Positions 1-13,200 of a DNA stretch of 64,000 nucleotides are shown here, piece by piece (position 1 is the stretch's first letter; every line of letters begins with the position of its first letter). The notes beneath the pieces are model-generated. The model had not been told where the DNA came from and made no database searches. It worked only from the letters and a program-made list of their open reading frames with translations. This stretch comes from Atrina japonica (lineage: Eukaryota > Mollusca > Bivalvia > Pterioida > Pinnidae). The position numbers and the translations under genes are program-made. The DNA lies in assembly GCA_030159075.1 (NCBI GenBank), contig BROG01000477.1:124001-188000 (forward strand), written 5' to 3'.

Positions 1-1110
1 CTAGCGGGGTAGAGTCTCGTGAACCCTGTCTTGACCTTAACAAGTTTAATTTTAGGTATTAAAGCATAACATTAAAGTTACACTGACTAGATTAATCATT
101 CCTACTTGTCACCATACATAAGAGAGTATCGAGTGAGGCATAAAACATTTTTCCCATACAGCTTGTCATAACGGAAAAGTGAGTGGAATCATTCATATGA
201 TAATCAAAAGGTTACTCAGCTCTGCCAAGGTATGTGAATCAGAGTATACCTGAAGTCACTCAGCTGGGGCATTGGGAAATTTATCTGAAGATAACATCAG
301 GGCATGTCCATATAAGCTCTATGTGTGTTGTGACATCTAGGTGGCTAAAGTGGTCTGAGCTCAGTTTCCCTCAACCAAGATGGCAGTGAGTGAATGCTAA
401 ATCTTTGGCTCTGGAAAGCACAAGATTTCTGGTGAGAGCCAGGTTAAGTTCGACATGATACTTTTTAAACACAGTTCCTGAATTCACTTTTTGTAAAGAG
501 CCGGGCATTAGAGATGAAAATTACAAGGCTTCTGGATGAAACTTAAATTTGGTTTTCCATGTTAGTGAGGTACATCACTCACAACATTATTTTATGATGT
601 AGCATTATTAATGTCGCTAGGCAAAGGTATAAACGGACATTACAACAGGTTGTTGTTAGTTTCAAGTGCCCATATCTAGGACTCTTTATTTACCTTTTGT
701 GGAATCTCTCTAGCAGCATTCACATGTTGAGTATTTGTTAATTCAGGGAACCCTCTATAATATCAGAAAATTTTGATACTTTTTGACGAAGAATTTATCC
801 ATTTTATGCATTCAGGGAAATAATGTTGTCACAGATATATCTGTCATGCTCACTAAAATGACTAAAGAAACCTAAGTGGTGACTTTTCCTTGCTACAGAA
901 TAACCAGATTGTCTCCCATTCCATTTAAAAGCTGTCTGCCGCTGTAAAACAAAAAATTGGCAGTTGTGTAAAAACACCATTTAAATAAAGAAATAAATCA
1001 AAAATGGATACGTCTCCATAATTTGATTAATGAGGCACTTTGAATGGACATTGTATTTATTTTCAGTGACTTATTGTCAACACTGAAATTCTATCTGTTT
1101 TTGTTTTCTT
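1..1110. other. AT-rich stretch, no gene recognised
   Basis: I see no convincing coding region, RNA gene or repeat here. The last ~30 bases form a T-rich tract leading to a splice-acceptor-like site. It could be an intron of the gene whose last exon may start at 1115. Confidence 0.4.
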
Positions 1111-1114
1111 ACAG

Positions 1115-1203
1115 TAAAGCAATGGCTCATCAACAGAGATCAACGTAATCGTAACAAGTTCACTCCTTGGATGAGATCTGCAAATTGCAGATGTGTGAAA
1201 TGA
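1115..1203 (+). CDS. Candidate last coding exon of a host gene (partial)
   Basis: A pyrimidine-rich tract (ctgtttttgttttcttacag) ends in AG at 1114, a good splice acceptor. In the frame that starts with a split codon (two bases, then AAG), the sequence is open for 28 residues and ends at TGA 1201-1203. The peptide is basic and polar (starts KQWLINRDQRN, ends CRCVK) and has a protein-like composition, unlike the low-complexity peptides around it. The two other frames stop early, though one would also give a 10-residue C-terminus. I do not recognise the family. Several kilobases of AT-rich sequence with AATAAA motifs follow, which would suit a long 3' UTR. The exon call rests on the acceptor and composition only. 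Confidence 0.35.
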
Positions 1204-4053
1204 TTCAAAAACTTGAAGAATCTTCCACTGGACACTTCAGAAAACTCGGATAAAGCAGATTATCTTCAGATAATTTCTTATAATATGCTTGTACTTACCG
1301 TTACGGATAATCTCCACCATAGTTCTCCAATTATCTTGGTATTATCATTAAGCTTGCGAAAACGGAAAATGTTTGTAAGCAAATCACACATTTTCATCAC
1401 CTTTTTTTTTCTCAGGAAAAAAATCTGCTCAAAGAACAAAATCAGAAAAAAAATCAAGAGGAAATGTGTATCATTTTTACACTTCAAGGGAAATAACTCT
1501 AGATTTTATATTTAATTTAATATATTGCATATATTTTGCTATTCTGTTGGTTGTATTTATATTTATAAAAGTCATAATAGCAAGTTCATCAAACCGCTTT
1601 ATACATATGTCTATGCATAAACAACCGCAACCCACCCATTGGCCCAGGACCATCATATTCAGTAAAATTTCAATGTTTTTATTTTTATTTTTGACGATAA
1701 GAGAAGGCAAAACCTATCAATTTTTTAAAATTCAGATAAGAGACAAACAGAGTTAAATGAGCCCCCCCCCCCCAAAAAAAAAAATTTCCTGGAGTTTGGT
1801 ACTCAGAATTTTGGTATGTACTCAAACTAGTTTTGGGATATTTTTCTTTAGATGAGTCCTATTTTATATTCATGTATGTATGTGTTAAATATACGAAAAT
1901 TCAAATTACATGTTTACAGTTTGGTTGCCCTGGGCCCTGATGTTGTTGTAATTTTTCTTTTCTCTTAATATATCTTTTGTACTATATTTACTTAGTATCC
2001 ACCTAAAATGTCCAAAATCTTTCTAGTGGTAGCTGTTGATGATATTTTATTTTTTATGTTATTTTTTTTTACTCATGCCATCTGTTAGAATGATAGATAT
2101 TCATAACAGTTAATTGAACAAAATTGAAACAGATTTGAAATTTTTCTTTTTGCAAATGAAAAATTATGAATTTAAGACAGTTTTGTTAAGTTTTGCTAAT
2201 GCTACTTTTTGTTTACTTTTTGAATTGAAAAATTGTTTTTGAATTACATCATGGTATATTTTTTCCTATGATTATTTGAAATCAATGTAGGTAACAGAAT
2301 TTTATATCCCAATTGGTATTAGTGTCCTACTAAAATTGTTATATCTTTCTGAAACTTTCTTAAATCTGTATCACAGTTGCTTTATCCATCTAGATTTTTT
2401 TAAGACTTAGAATTATTTTATCAAGTTAAGTCTGTTATTTCCATCTTAAAAAAACACTTCACATTTATCTAATTAAATGTAAAATACCTCTTAAAAATGT
2501 TGTTATATCCATCCATCGTGGTATTTGTAATGTACATTTACAAAAGTTTGATATATCCATTTCAATAATTGTTATGTCCCCCTTCAGCTGTCATTTTCCA
2601 GAACAAATTTTAATTTCTAATATCTGTCAGTTTTCTTTTGAGCATCCTTACCATCAGTTGTAGCTTTCTTACAATTCATCTTAAGAGGTTGGTTGGCAGA
2701 TTATTGCATATAACGGGTAGAAAAGTAAGAATATTACTTTTAATGTATAATTATGTTAATTACATGACTGTCCTATCCTCTAGTTGCTGATTGGCTTATT
2801 TAATACATTCTGTTTTTGCTTCATTGTTATTTGTAGGTTGATATAACAATCCAACAACTAGTAAACAAATATTCTTATGATTTCAACCTTCTCTGAAAGT
2901 CACATACATGCTGTATCTGATTCTGTTCAAATTTGATATGCAACATCTGTAGGGATAAGAGCAACAACATATGCGAATTTCATTACCTCTAACTCAGGAG
3001 ATATATAAAAGACAGTGTTATGCCTCAGTTGTACATTAAAGTCATTCCAGCCTCGTGGTGTTGTTGAACCTTTAATGGTGTAGAATCTGTGTACTTGGTA
3101 TGCTTTAGAAATCTTGACCCAAACTTTGTTTGTTTTATCTGTATAAAGTGAAAGTGTTCGTATAAATTTACACCCCATGCCATTGTGATACAAAGACTAG
3201 TGATATGTCTAAAAGAAGTTACTTATTATTTCAACTAAAAATGAGTAATTGAAGTACATATAGATCTCGGTATAGAAATCCAAATGTGAGATTTTATTTT
3301 TACTTTGCTACCACAACTAGATTACCTCCCTTTACAGAAAGTTCAGTAATACTGCATGTTGTTGAAATCAATAAACACTCATGTTTTACTTCAGCACAGA
3401 ACATGTAATTAATTTAAGTCTGGAGGGGATGCATTTTAAGAAATCCATGGTCTGAATCAAAGAGAAAGGAGAATGCCTGGTGAATTGGCATAAAACAACA
3501 CAGAACACCGAGCGTCAACAATATATATTGATATGAATAGATTATTTTTTTATAAATAGGCTCTCCCTCATCAACAATATATTGCAATAGTGTCATAATT
3601 AAATTCTTAATTACAAATATCAATGTACCATATGCTAGATATAAATTTAGCAAGTAGAATTTACAGATAACATTCTGTAGTATATTTATCTGCCCATTTT
3701 AATTTATATCTTGGATGTCATCTCTGTGTTTGTTGTTTTCAAGCTGATTGCTCTATCGCATGACAACTACAAGTTTATGCAGGGAATAAATGATATTTCA
3801 TCATTAATGGATTTTCTTCTGTTAAGAAGTGCTAATCTGATGTTCAGACAACTTTTTTTTTACAAAATAACAGCTTTTATTGGATGTGTTTGCAGTTTGT
3901 CCATTTTTTTTTTTGCACACACATGCATCACCTGTACATGTTCATTTATTTATATTTACTTATTTTCATTATTATATTTGTGCTAAGCACATTCATACCA
4001 TTCCATATTCTCACTACTTGGTTTTTGCTGAAGTTTCACTGAGCAGAACAAGG
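1204..4053. other. AT-rich stretch, possible 3' UTR or intergenic DNA
   Basis: The sequence is strongly AT-rich with T-runs and no clear repeats. Short open frames around 1213-1756 are low-complexity and overlap on both strands, so I do not call them genes. The only segment with protein-like composition is the minus-strand exon candidate at 2927-3196. Confidence 0.35.
2927..3196 (-). CDS. Candidate exon, minus strand (partial)
   Basis: Read on the minus strand, a T-rich tract and CACTAG end just upstream of 3196, giving a possible acceptor. The frame is then open for ~89 residues to a TGA at 2927-2929. The peptide has ordinary composition (for example PRGWNDFNVQLRHNTVF and ELEVMKFAYVVALIPTD) and looks like part of a beta-rich extracellular or enzymatic domain, but I do not recognise the family. 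It might belong with the membrane-anchor exon at 10080-10273 on the same strand, but no exons are visible between them. A decayed gene or chance frame is the alternative. Confidence 0.3.
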   Translation of the reverse strand, partial: SLYHNGMGCKFIRTLSLYTDKTNKVWVKISKAYQVHRFYTIKGSTTPRGWNDFNVQLRHNTVFYISPELEVMKFAYVVALIPTDVAYQI

Positions 4054-4140
4054 TCTGGGCCTGGCACCATAAGCCTTAAAAAATAATTTTACTGAAGTCC
4101 AACAATATTCTTTACTTTGTCTGCTTAGCCAATCAGATTT
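4054..4140 (-). repeat. Fragment of a GGGCC-TGGCACCATAA inverted-repeat element
   Basis: The start (gggcctggcaccataagcc) and the later aatcagatt block match, in reverse complement, the right half of the full fold-back element at 55099-55249. Only one end is present here. Confidence 0.55.
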
Positions 4141-4696
4141 CAGGATAAACAGAAGATGGGAATATTTTCGGATTTAGATAAAATCTCCATTCTTATGTTG
4201 CCAGGCTCTGTTTACAGCCAGATTATGTGTTCATAGGTGTTTGTTGTGAGGTATCTCAGTTTTTTTTTATTTTTACAGCTTTCAACTAATACATGGAAAA
4301 ATGTAAAATGCTTGTTATACTCTATCACTACATCACTGTCACTTTGTTTTTTTCCCTCTAGGATAAATGTTATTTTTTTTTTGTATAAAATTGTATGAAA
4401 TCCTTTTTAGCTGAGGGGACTTATGACTGTATCTTCTCTGAACTATATTCTTACTTTTTTTCTAATTGACACAGCAATAAACTTTGTTAGATTATTAATG
4501 AAAAATCTTGATTCAATCGATAAATTACAAATTTGCGATCAAGGTTCAGTGATGCCATTCTGCTGGGTCTATCTACTTCTGGGTACACATTTTACCTTGT
4601 AATTAAGATATTTTGTTGATCTTTCCTTTTTTATGACAATATCTGCTGTTTGCTATAAGATGGTGTTACTCACCGAAGTGTTTTAATCACATAAAC

Positions 4697-4770
4697 TGTT
4701 GATTACCCAAAGATTTTAATACTACATTGTTGATTACCCAGTTATTTTAGTCCTACTTTGTTGATTACCG
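4697..4770. repeat. 31-bp tandem repeat (about 2.4 copies)
   Basis: TGTTGATTACC starts at 4697, 4728 and 4759, an exact 31-base period. It runs straight into the 64-bp repeat that follows and shares the GATTACCC motif with it. Further GATTACC motifs are scattered to ~5290. Confidence 0.8.
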
Positions 4771-4960
4771 ATGTGGTGTATTCATTTATTTGGTGTATTT
4801 GGAAGCTTTGGGTAATCATAATATTGGATTACCCATGTGGTGTATTCATTTATTTGGTTTATTTGGTAGCATTGTGTAATCATAATCTTGGACTACCCAT
4901 GTGGTGTATTCATTAATTTGGCGAATTTGGTAGCTTTGTGTAATCATAATCTTGATTACG
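4771..4960. repeat. 64-bp tandem repeat, three copies
   Basis: ATGTGGTGTATTCAT begins at 4771, 4835 and 4899 (period 64). Each unit contains a TAATCATAAT...GATTACCC segment, so part of every unit can pair with itself. The short open frames on both strands here are by-products of the repeat. Confidence 0.85.
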
Positions 4961-7283
4961 ACAGTGGTGTGATCACACACTCGGTTTCCAAAGTAAGTTA
5001 TATTGATCAAATGGTAGTGATTCCTCAAGTGGTAAAGTTTGTGTTGATTTACCAGTTCTTTACCACACTGTATATGGAAATCATATGTTGTACTTGTGTT
5101 GGAATACCGGAATATAAGAGTGCTGATATCATATATTTATAATTACCATATTGCTATATGGGTTGTGTAATTCTACAGTGTCCGTAAAGAACTTGTAATG
5201 TGTTGATTACCCACACACTGTTACCTGTTGATTACCTAAGTGTTGTAACCCCTACAATTAACCTCATGTTAGTCTTATAAGTTGATTACCAAAGTCTTTT
5301 TGTGTTGTAACTTTTACCACATTTTTACGTACTACTAGTATTGTTAAGCAAAGATTATTCTTAACTATGATGTCCTTTCATTGATAAAAATTTAATGGAC
5401 TGGTCCATATCATTACTGTAAGGTAGAGTGTATTGTCTAGGGATGGATGAGGTAAAAATGCAAGATCACGCATTTATAGATATACTGAACTGTTCCTGTT
5501 CATTGGTGATGTCAGATTTGAGTATACCTTTGTACACCACAGGGTTATAACAGATGTATAATGCACAGGCGGACATATGGACAAATTAAAAATCAGAAAT
5601 ACTTATGTAATATAGTCACCATGGTAATGAAGCTAAAATTTACTCATGGAGAGACAATTTCAAGTTTTCAAGTTACCTAATAAATCTAGTGCTGTTCCTG
5701 AAAATACTGTTTTTATTTGCCCTTTCCTTGTTTTTTAAAATTCTATTTTGTAATAAAGATCCATGCTGATATATTTATAACATGTCATAAGACATAATAA
5801 CAATCCTGCCTTTAAACATTGTACCTATATCATTCCATTCTCTTCATGTTGCACTTTTTTCTCAATAACGTTATTTTCATATCGTAATTTCAACCCAGTG
5901 AAATACAGATTGTGATTTTTTTTACCTTTATTTTTTTTGTATCAAACGGCAGATAGCGTTGTATATTGGTATAACATTGTACAACTGAATAAATGGTGTA
6001 ATTTGTAGAATTTTTGTTCACTGTATTTATTTTTTAGAATTCATTTAAATGTCCCTGAATCCATTCACATGCTTATAAATAATAGACTTTAAATGTAGTG
6101 GAATAAATATTTTATTTAATGATATCATTATTAAATCAATGGTTTTACCATGTTAAATATTTTGTTTTACATTAATTGATTGATTGATATATCATGGGTA
6201 AATAAATGCATAAAACGATTCTGTGATTAATACCTTTTGCATGTAAAAAAAGATGTTAATATTTAAATTATCATTGCTTTAATACTGCACTGGTATATGT
6301 GAATATATTAGTAATAATTTTTGTGGCATGTTTCGTGATGTAAATATTTGTCTGCAAAATCAAAATACTTGCCTTTTTTAGTTTAATAATATGAAGTTTG
6401 TTTGCATTTTTTGGTTGACATCAAAGAAAAAAATCATTCTTTGATGTTTTTGTTTTTTGTGTGTATTGCACAAGCCAAGCATTTTTATTATTTTTTTTTT
6501 AACCTTTTCTAAGTTCTTACTATAAATATTACAAGGTGACAAGTGCATACATACTCACACACACATGCTTACACAGACATCTAATATTTATTTATGGAAA
6601 GAGAATTTTGTATATATCTTCTAGTAAATAGATGTATATTTATATTATGTTAATGTGTAAATTGGTTTTAACTCCTAGAGCTTTTTTTTCTCTTTCTCTT
6701 TTGTTAAAAGATGGCAGATTGGTTTAACAAACTTGTATGTTCACTTGTCTTTGATGTATGAAACACGATTGTAGTTGTTTGGATAATGAGAATGATTGAA
6801 GGATGTCAAAAACTTATCGACCCCTGAAAAACAATGGACACTTCTATAAATCAATGATTTAGGCCAGTCCAAATGTATCTTTAGGGGTGAATGAGTTAAA
6901 GTGTATTTTGTGGTTTAAATACTTTATGTGGAACTATTTCATTTTATTTTGGTACATGAAGATTGCTGAAATGGAATTCTTTTTTTTTCATAATATTAAA
7001 AATGACATTGATTCACCTTTTTTCATATTTTTGTTACCAATCTTTACCACTCTATGATTTCACTTGTTGACACTCATTTTGTTAATTTTAGATACACATT
7101 AGCATAAATAAAAAACTGAAGTATTAACATTATAGTATATTTAGCATATATTGTCTGATTGACTGAAAATTCTTAGATGAGTCAAATTTTCAGACTTAAA
7201 TCATTTTAATGTTTGTGCCCTGCCCCAATGCAGAAGGCCACTTTTCACTTAGAATTAAACTATCTATCACCTTTTTTCATCTA
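4961..7283. other. AT-rich stretch, no gene recognised
   Basis: No convincing coding region or RNA gene. AATAAA motifs occur (for example near 5985) but none can be tied to a transcript. A short ACACACAC-like patch lies near 6555. Confidence 0.35.
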
Positions 7284-7459
7284 CAGTGGAACCTCGCAAT
7301 TAAAACCGTCTAAAAGACTGATTGAAAGTGGTCTGATTAGTGAGGTGGTCTCTTAAGTGAGGTTCTGTACTTATTAGACATTTATCAAGACTGAAAACAT
7401 GTGGTCTGAAATGTGAGGTGGCCTCCTGAGCGAGGTGCTCTTTAAGCAAGGTTCCACTG
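7284..7459. mobile_element. 176-bp MITE, pogo/Tigger-like ends
   Basis: Terminal inverted repeats are CAGTGGAACCTCGC on the left and the complement of CAGTGGAACCTTGC on the right. TA flanks both sides (7282-7283 and 7460-7461), the target duplication of the Tc1/mariner/pogo group. The interior repeats the motif (g)tgaggt(g)g...ctc several times and codes for nothing, so the element is non-autonomous. The superfamily follows from the CAGTGGAACCT terminus plus TA and is an inference. Confidence 0.8.
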
Positions 7460-8849
7460 TATTTGATTTTTGGCAATATACAACAGTGAAACGTGGTTTT
7501 ATTATGGAGGATTATAGAGAATAAGGTACTCCAGAAAAGACCACCAATTCTGGATGTAAAATTACCGCAGTCATTGTAAGGTCAAGTAGAGTTCTAATGC
7601 TCACAGACTGACGTCCAGTACATGGTTAAAATCATATATTTCATCACTTGGTCAAAGTCTAGAAAAACCATGAGTGTCTCATTCAAGATTCAAAGTTACT
7701 TTCCATACTTTTGCTTACAATAATGTAATCTAGCATAACATGAATTATATGTAGAACTAGCTATAGACATTTTAAATGTAGAAATCATAGAATTCCAGAG
7801 TCCATCCAGCATTACGTGAATTATATGTATACATTATACATTTTTGCATTTGCCTTCATAGTCAAAGACTGACAAATCAATTATCATTTTACTAAATTGT
7901 TTACACGGTACACTTGCTTAATCAACTCTCTTTCACCCAACATCTTGGAATATTCACTCATATATATTCCAAACAAAAAAGATTCAACACTTGATACAAA
8001 TTTTATCAGTACAATCATTTCTCACAAAAATTTTGATATCAATTCCACTGCACTTATATACGTGTGATTAAGAACCTATGCTGTCAGTTTCATCTGAATT
8101 CTTTATGTACATTTAATTTAGCTCTGATCTGTATCATATTATTTTTGTTGTTGAGAATTTTATCATATCATTTGAATAAAAGATGTGTAATATGTAATTT
8201 TTAAAAATATTATTGAGTGTTATTTGAAGTGACTGTGCTTTCAGGAAGTGCCATTACTTACCTTGACTGGTCAGCCAATGACGATGTGTACATCCCATGC
8301 ACACCTGAGGGCTGACTCTAATGACCTTTCCTGCTAATGATGTTGTGTATACCTCACTATGCAACTGACTACAGTTTCTCCTTTGTGTTTCGATTTATAC
8401 CTTGTTGAGAATAGTATAAATATCATGCCCCATTTATGAATGTTTTATATTTCTTAATATCTTGAAGGCTGAAACTTGCTATTGATCACAGCTGATTCAT
8501 CATATTTTAAGTGTGTATATTCCTCATATCTCAGTTTAACTGTGTACCCATTCTTCGCCAACTGACTTTACGGTCAATTTAATGAATAGTAAATTTCAAG
8601 TTAAAATGTTTTTTTTACATGTACATGTTCTACATAACATAATTTTTTTCATGTCTTGAAGGCAATATCATTTTCTGAATACATCTTTTTTCTTTCCTCA
8701 ATTTAGGAATATTTTCTTTTCTTGATAATTTACATACAAATGTCCTTTTTATGCATTTAAGGTTTTGCATTTAAAAGCACTGAATCATCATATTCCCACC
8801 TCTTTTTGTAATTTAATTCACTTTGAATCACATCACATACTTATATGAA

Positions 8850-8862
<13 letters not shown>

Positions 8863-8890
<28 letters not shown>
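8863..8890. repeat. (AT)n microsatellite
   Basis: Uninterrupted TA dinucleotide run. Confidence 0.9.
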
Positions 8891-8892
<2 letters not shown>

Positions 8893-9376
8893 TTATATCT
8901 ACTGTCTACTTTCATGTTTTGAAATGGTCACTATGGATGAAAAGTGTTTATCTGCTGGACCCATAAAGTAGGAACCATAGTAACTGGAGGAAGCTTTTTT
9001 AGTATTGTTCACTTTTAACATTGACCTGGTGATTACCTGAATCATCAATTTCTTTCTTATTGTGGTTGCGTTTAAGAGTTCAACATTTGATTGAATTTAA
9101 GAATAGTTTTTTTGTTTTTTTTGTTTTGTATTACCATGTATCAATACGTGTATCAGATCACATTTTTTCAGAATTTATACTTTCTCTATGTGTGCACTGG
9201 ACATATCGGTTTCCGGATAACTGTAAAATGTTATGAACAATAAAACTATTTTAAAATAAAAAATTTGATGTATATTTTTTAGTTGAAAAGACTACCATCA
9301 TGTCTTAAAAAAGTAACAACAACACAATTGTTTCAATGAAAAGCAAGAGATGTATGAACTTTTTTAGGAAAATTGT

Positions 9377-9378
9377 TC

Positions 9379-9411
<33 letters not shown>

Positions 9412-9448
9412 ATAGCATCTATCTATCTATCTACTTATCTATCTATCT
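9377..9448. repeat. (TATC)n microsatellite
   Basis: ATCT/TATC tetranucleotide array interrupted once by TTATAGCATC and once by ACTT. Confidence 0.9.
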
Positions 9449-9636
9449 TTTTTAAATAACGATGAAAGTTGTTGCTAATTTGAAGAAAACTTCTTGAGTA
9501 TGTACTCAAATTTTGAGTACCGTACTCTATGTATTTAATCATTTTTGGAAAATCATAAGTGTGATGCAACTGTTACAACCAACATGAGTTCATAATCAAG
9601 TCAAGGAAATTAACAAAATAAGGTAGAAAGTGCAAC

Positions 9637-10000
9637 TTGAAAAGGGCATTAGCTGTGTTTACCAAAACAATATACATATATTTCGATTTGTTCTACGTTT
9701 ACTACCTGTACTTGATGTACACTAATATATGAGAGCTATACATAGGCATAAACAAACTTATAATATTCCTAGATATTGTTTTGAAAATATATATGTTAGG
9801 TCCATTGTGGTATACATATACAAAAAGTATGTTTGAATTAATTAATTGCCACACTGGGTTTTTCAAGCAATTTTTACAAAATATATAGGAATTTAAGAAT
9901 TTTTATGCCTATGTATACCTCTTTTTTGTTATTGTATATCAATTTAAGTAGTAAAAAAGGAAAAACTTTCATAAAAAAACATTGCTAATGCCCCTTTAAG
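9637..10000. mobile_element. ~364-bp inverted-repeat element (copy 1, uninterrupted)
   Basis: The ends AAAAGGGCATTAGC... and ...GCTAATGCCCCTTT are inverted repeats. A second copy with the same ends and interior lies at 24891-26546, interrupted there by another element. The interior is AT-rich and has no coding frame. This copy serves as the empty-site reference that proves the insertion in copy 2. Confidence 0.8.
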
Positions 10001-10079
10001 GAAATAATTACAATTGCCTTGGTTTACTAACTTAAATGTTGAGTTACATATTCGATAATAAATATTGAAATATCTTTAC

Positions 10080-10273
10080 CGATTGTGATCCCACTTCTGT
10101 AGAGGTCCGTGTATGTGCAATGTTTCATCACATTTGTATCCTCTGAACCTCCTAATGGCTAACACTTTGTATCCGTGGTTTCTATACACACTTGGTATAA
10201 ATATTAACAATACCAAAGTTATGATTTTACAAAAGATGCCAAAACAAATGCCGAAGACTGTTGTTTCTGTCAT
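10080..10273 (-). CDS. Candidate first exon of a membrane-anchored protein
   Basis: On the minus strand an ATG at 10271-10273 opens 64 codons that run into CG|GTAAAG, a good splice donor at 10079. Residues ~6-27 are a hydrophobic segment (VFGICFGIFCKIITLVLLIF), followed by a basic stretch (RNHGYKVLAIRRFRGYK). This is the layout of a signal anchor of a type II membrane protein such as a Golgi enzyme. I do not recognise the family and see no following exon before the repeat at 9637-10000. The opposite strand is also open here, which weakens the call. Confidence 0.35.
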
Positions 10274-10282
10274 ATGGTCCAA

Positions 10283-13200
10283 CGATTGCTTTCAAACAAT
10301 TCCTTTTATCGACTACAAAACCAATTCAGAAAAATGTCGATTTGCAGGCCTGTTAGGTATAAATGGTTTAAATTTATGTAATTGTTCAACTCATGAAATT
10401 ATAACAAGATCATAGTTCAATATGTTTAAGTGAAAGCAAACCCAGCCTGCTGTAATTAGTAAAATAGCACCTTTAAGACTTACAGATGTAGCGCCAAGAT
10501 TTAGCCCTGTAATATAGACTAATTGGTTTCATCATTTTGTCTTCTATGAAGTCCGCAACAGTTTTCCTCCATATCGAAGTTCACGGATGAAATTGAGACT
10601 TCATTCAAATCTAGACTTATAAAACAAAATATTTTACAAAGAACACTACCTCCCTCATATATAAATGATGATACATTCCTTGTTCATGAAGTCTTCGATC
10701 TAGTTTCACTTTCAGCGTAGGACCAAAAATCTCACAATGGGTATCTAAACGTAGATTTTTTCATAACAGTGAAAGACTTTCTTCCATTCCTTAAATATTG
10801 TTCTTTATATTGTATTATATACACACTCGTAAATTTTCCATTATACTTCGTCTAGACTCGAACCATAAATGACTAGAGTGAGAAACAGCATTGTTGCAAG
10901 CAAGATGCTCTTCGATCGTGCTTTTTAGGTGTTTGTTGTAAGGTTCCGAGATGTTGTAATATTTTAAAACATATTGATAGGAAATTGAAAATGTTGAGGT
11001 AGATAAATGACTGTAAACGCTCTGTAACATAATGTGTGTGTTTTGTAACATATTTTATCTGTTAATGTATGCCCATTTCAGCGATCGAATTTAACAGCCT
11101 CGTAGCTGTAACATATGCGACGTCGTGTTTGTCACATGGATATACTCATAAAGAATCATTATTCGATAAACTGCTGGTGACTGGAGACATACGATTCTAG
11201 TATCAAATTGTTATTATTTCACTGCAACTAATGTTTATCTAAAATCTTTATGCAGACTTTAGGATTGTAGCAGTTATTAGATACTATGTAGATATTAAAA
11301 CAGCTCGAGGAAGGATCGCTACTACCTATTTCAAGGTAAGGCATCCAACTCTATAACGACTTTGCTTAATTTTCAGACGTTGCCACCTTCTCGCCATATC
11401 CGTGTTCATTCACATGGGGATTCTATTTCTAAAATGTGTGAAGACTCCCTATTTAAATGACAATGCATGTCTTTTTGGAGGAACATAATTTGCGACATCA
11501 AGAGAATGCGATGAGTAATGTACTGCTGAGAATCAGTATGGATTACACAGCTTTACATGTAAACATTTCACTGATTAGGTGGGGTATGTGTTTTGTGACA
11601 TCTTGAGAACGATGTCGTAAAACGGAATTAAAAAGTGTTGTACTATCGATAAAATAATGAAAATAAAGACATCATATTTCTAGTATATGTACTATTACAT
11701 TGTCGCCTTGTAACACGGTGTTTATAATTAGCATGTGATGTCGCATACTTTTTGTTTTCAATCGATAACGTTATACATAATAATGTTAAACAGATTGAAG
11801 TTGTACACACGCCTTCCTCATCGGAAAAATTTGTAGTAAAAATAGGTTTGACCTCTCCTGTTGTAATATTGATAAATCAGTGATATATTGACGATGGCTT
11901 AAAATTCGACGTGTGCGTGGCATGCATTATATTGAAGTCAAAGATTTTGTCAGTAACGAAATCGGCTTTCCTATATCGGATTACTAGAATAAGGATTGTA
12001 ATTTCGCGTCAGTGGTGTCGGTTTCATGTCGGTTTCAGATAAGATTCACAGTCATATTTTACATTTGATATCAAAGAGGAATTGTTCGCGATGTATGTCA
12101 GGAGAATATGATAATTAACCAATGGTTTGATCTTAACTTATCATAGCTGAAAATATATGAAGAAGAAAAGAGATGGAAATTATATGAACGTGAACATTTA
12201 AATCTTGTACAAAAGTCTTCTTTTTTTTTTACTTTTTATATCATATAGTATATCAGAATTGTAATTTTACTGTTTTTAATTTCTTTTTGATAAAAGATAT
12301 AATGAATAAAACTTTAGTGTGTAGGGCTACTTTAGAAAAAAAAGGAATGACCATCCAAGAGGGTCAATTTAAAAATTCAGATCACCTACATTGCAAAATT
12401 ATATACCTTTGATAAGATATTTGCTTCATGACGGATTGTTTGGTGCGTATAAATAACATATATGTAATTGAAAAAATTAGTGTTAAATGCTATAAAAGCA
12501 AATGATTGATTTGAATTTGGCATTGTGCCTGATAAATTCGAGTTCTTACGTAATCCGTTTTTGGATCCGTTTTGTTTTCGTGCACCACTTCAACTTGCGA
12601 TTTCCGGTAAGTGTCTTTTGCGTCGATCAAGAAATAAAATATAGTTATATTTGAAGGCCAGATTATTGTCATTTGTCTTTTTATCTCAAAAACAAATTGA
12701 AACTAATGTCTGAACACTATACCTGACATAGGATATTGTGATATTTTTATTTATTGTATGAAATCGAGCATTTTATTTCTTGATCAACGTTAAGATACAT
12801 ACCAGAAATCGCTAGGGCTTTTTAAAAAATTGAAGCGGGGCACGAAAAATTCGGATCCAATAACGGATTACGTATGAACTAAAAAATGGCTAATTATCTG
12901 AAATTGTGGGAAAATATACACAAACAGATTGGGATTCGAATATAACTCTCCAGCAATCTATCTACTGGTCCAATCACGTAGTCCTGTTCACACGCTTCCT
13001 CCCTTCTTTTTGACATTTCACATCCCTACATAAACTGTGTTTATTTCGACTTTTTTTTACTACTTTTACTACTATACAACTTCAAATGTCCCTTTAAGTT
13101 GGGCATCATTTGTAACGGATAAGGAAAAAGACTGGGACTCGGCGAGTAACAGCTTGTAGGATGCTGTACCCCAATGAATGGAAAGGGCAATTGTCTTAAA

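Larger units (their letters stand above)
7462..9636. other. AT-rich stretch with two microsatellites
   Basis: No gene recognised. It contains an (AT)n run at 8863-8890 and a TATC array at 9377-9448. A strong AATAAA with a GT-rich downstream sequence lies at ~8176 and another AATAAA at ~9240; either could be the polyadenylation signal of a plus-strand gene ending at 1203, but this is a guess. Confidence 0.35.

Noticed and set aside
1759..1785. C-run followed by A-run as a possible poly-A insertion mark
   Set aside because: No target duplication or element body is seen next to it.
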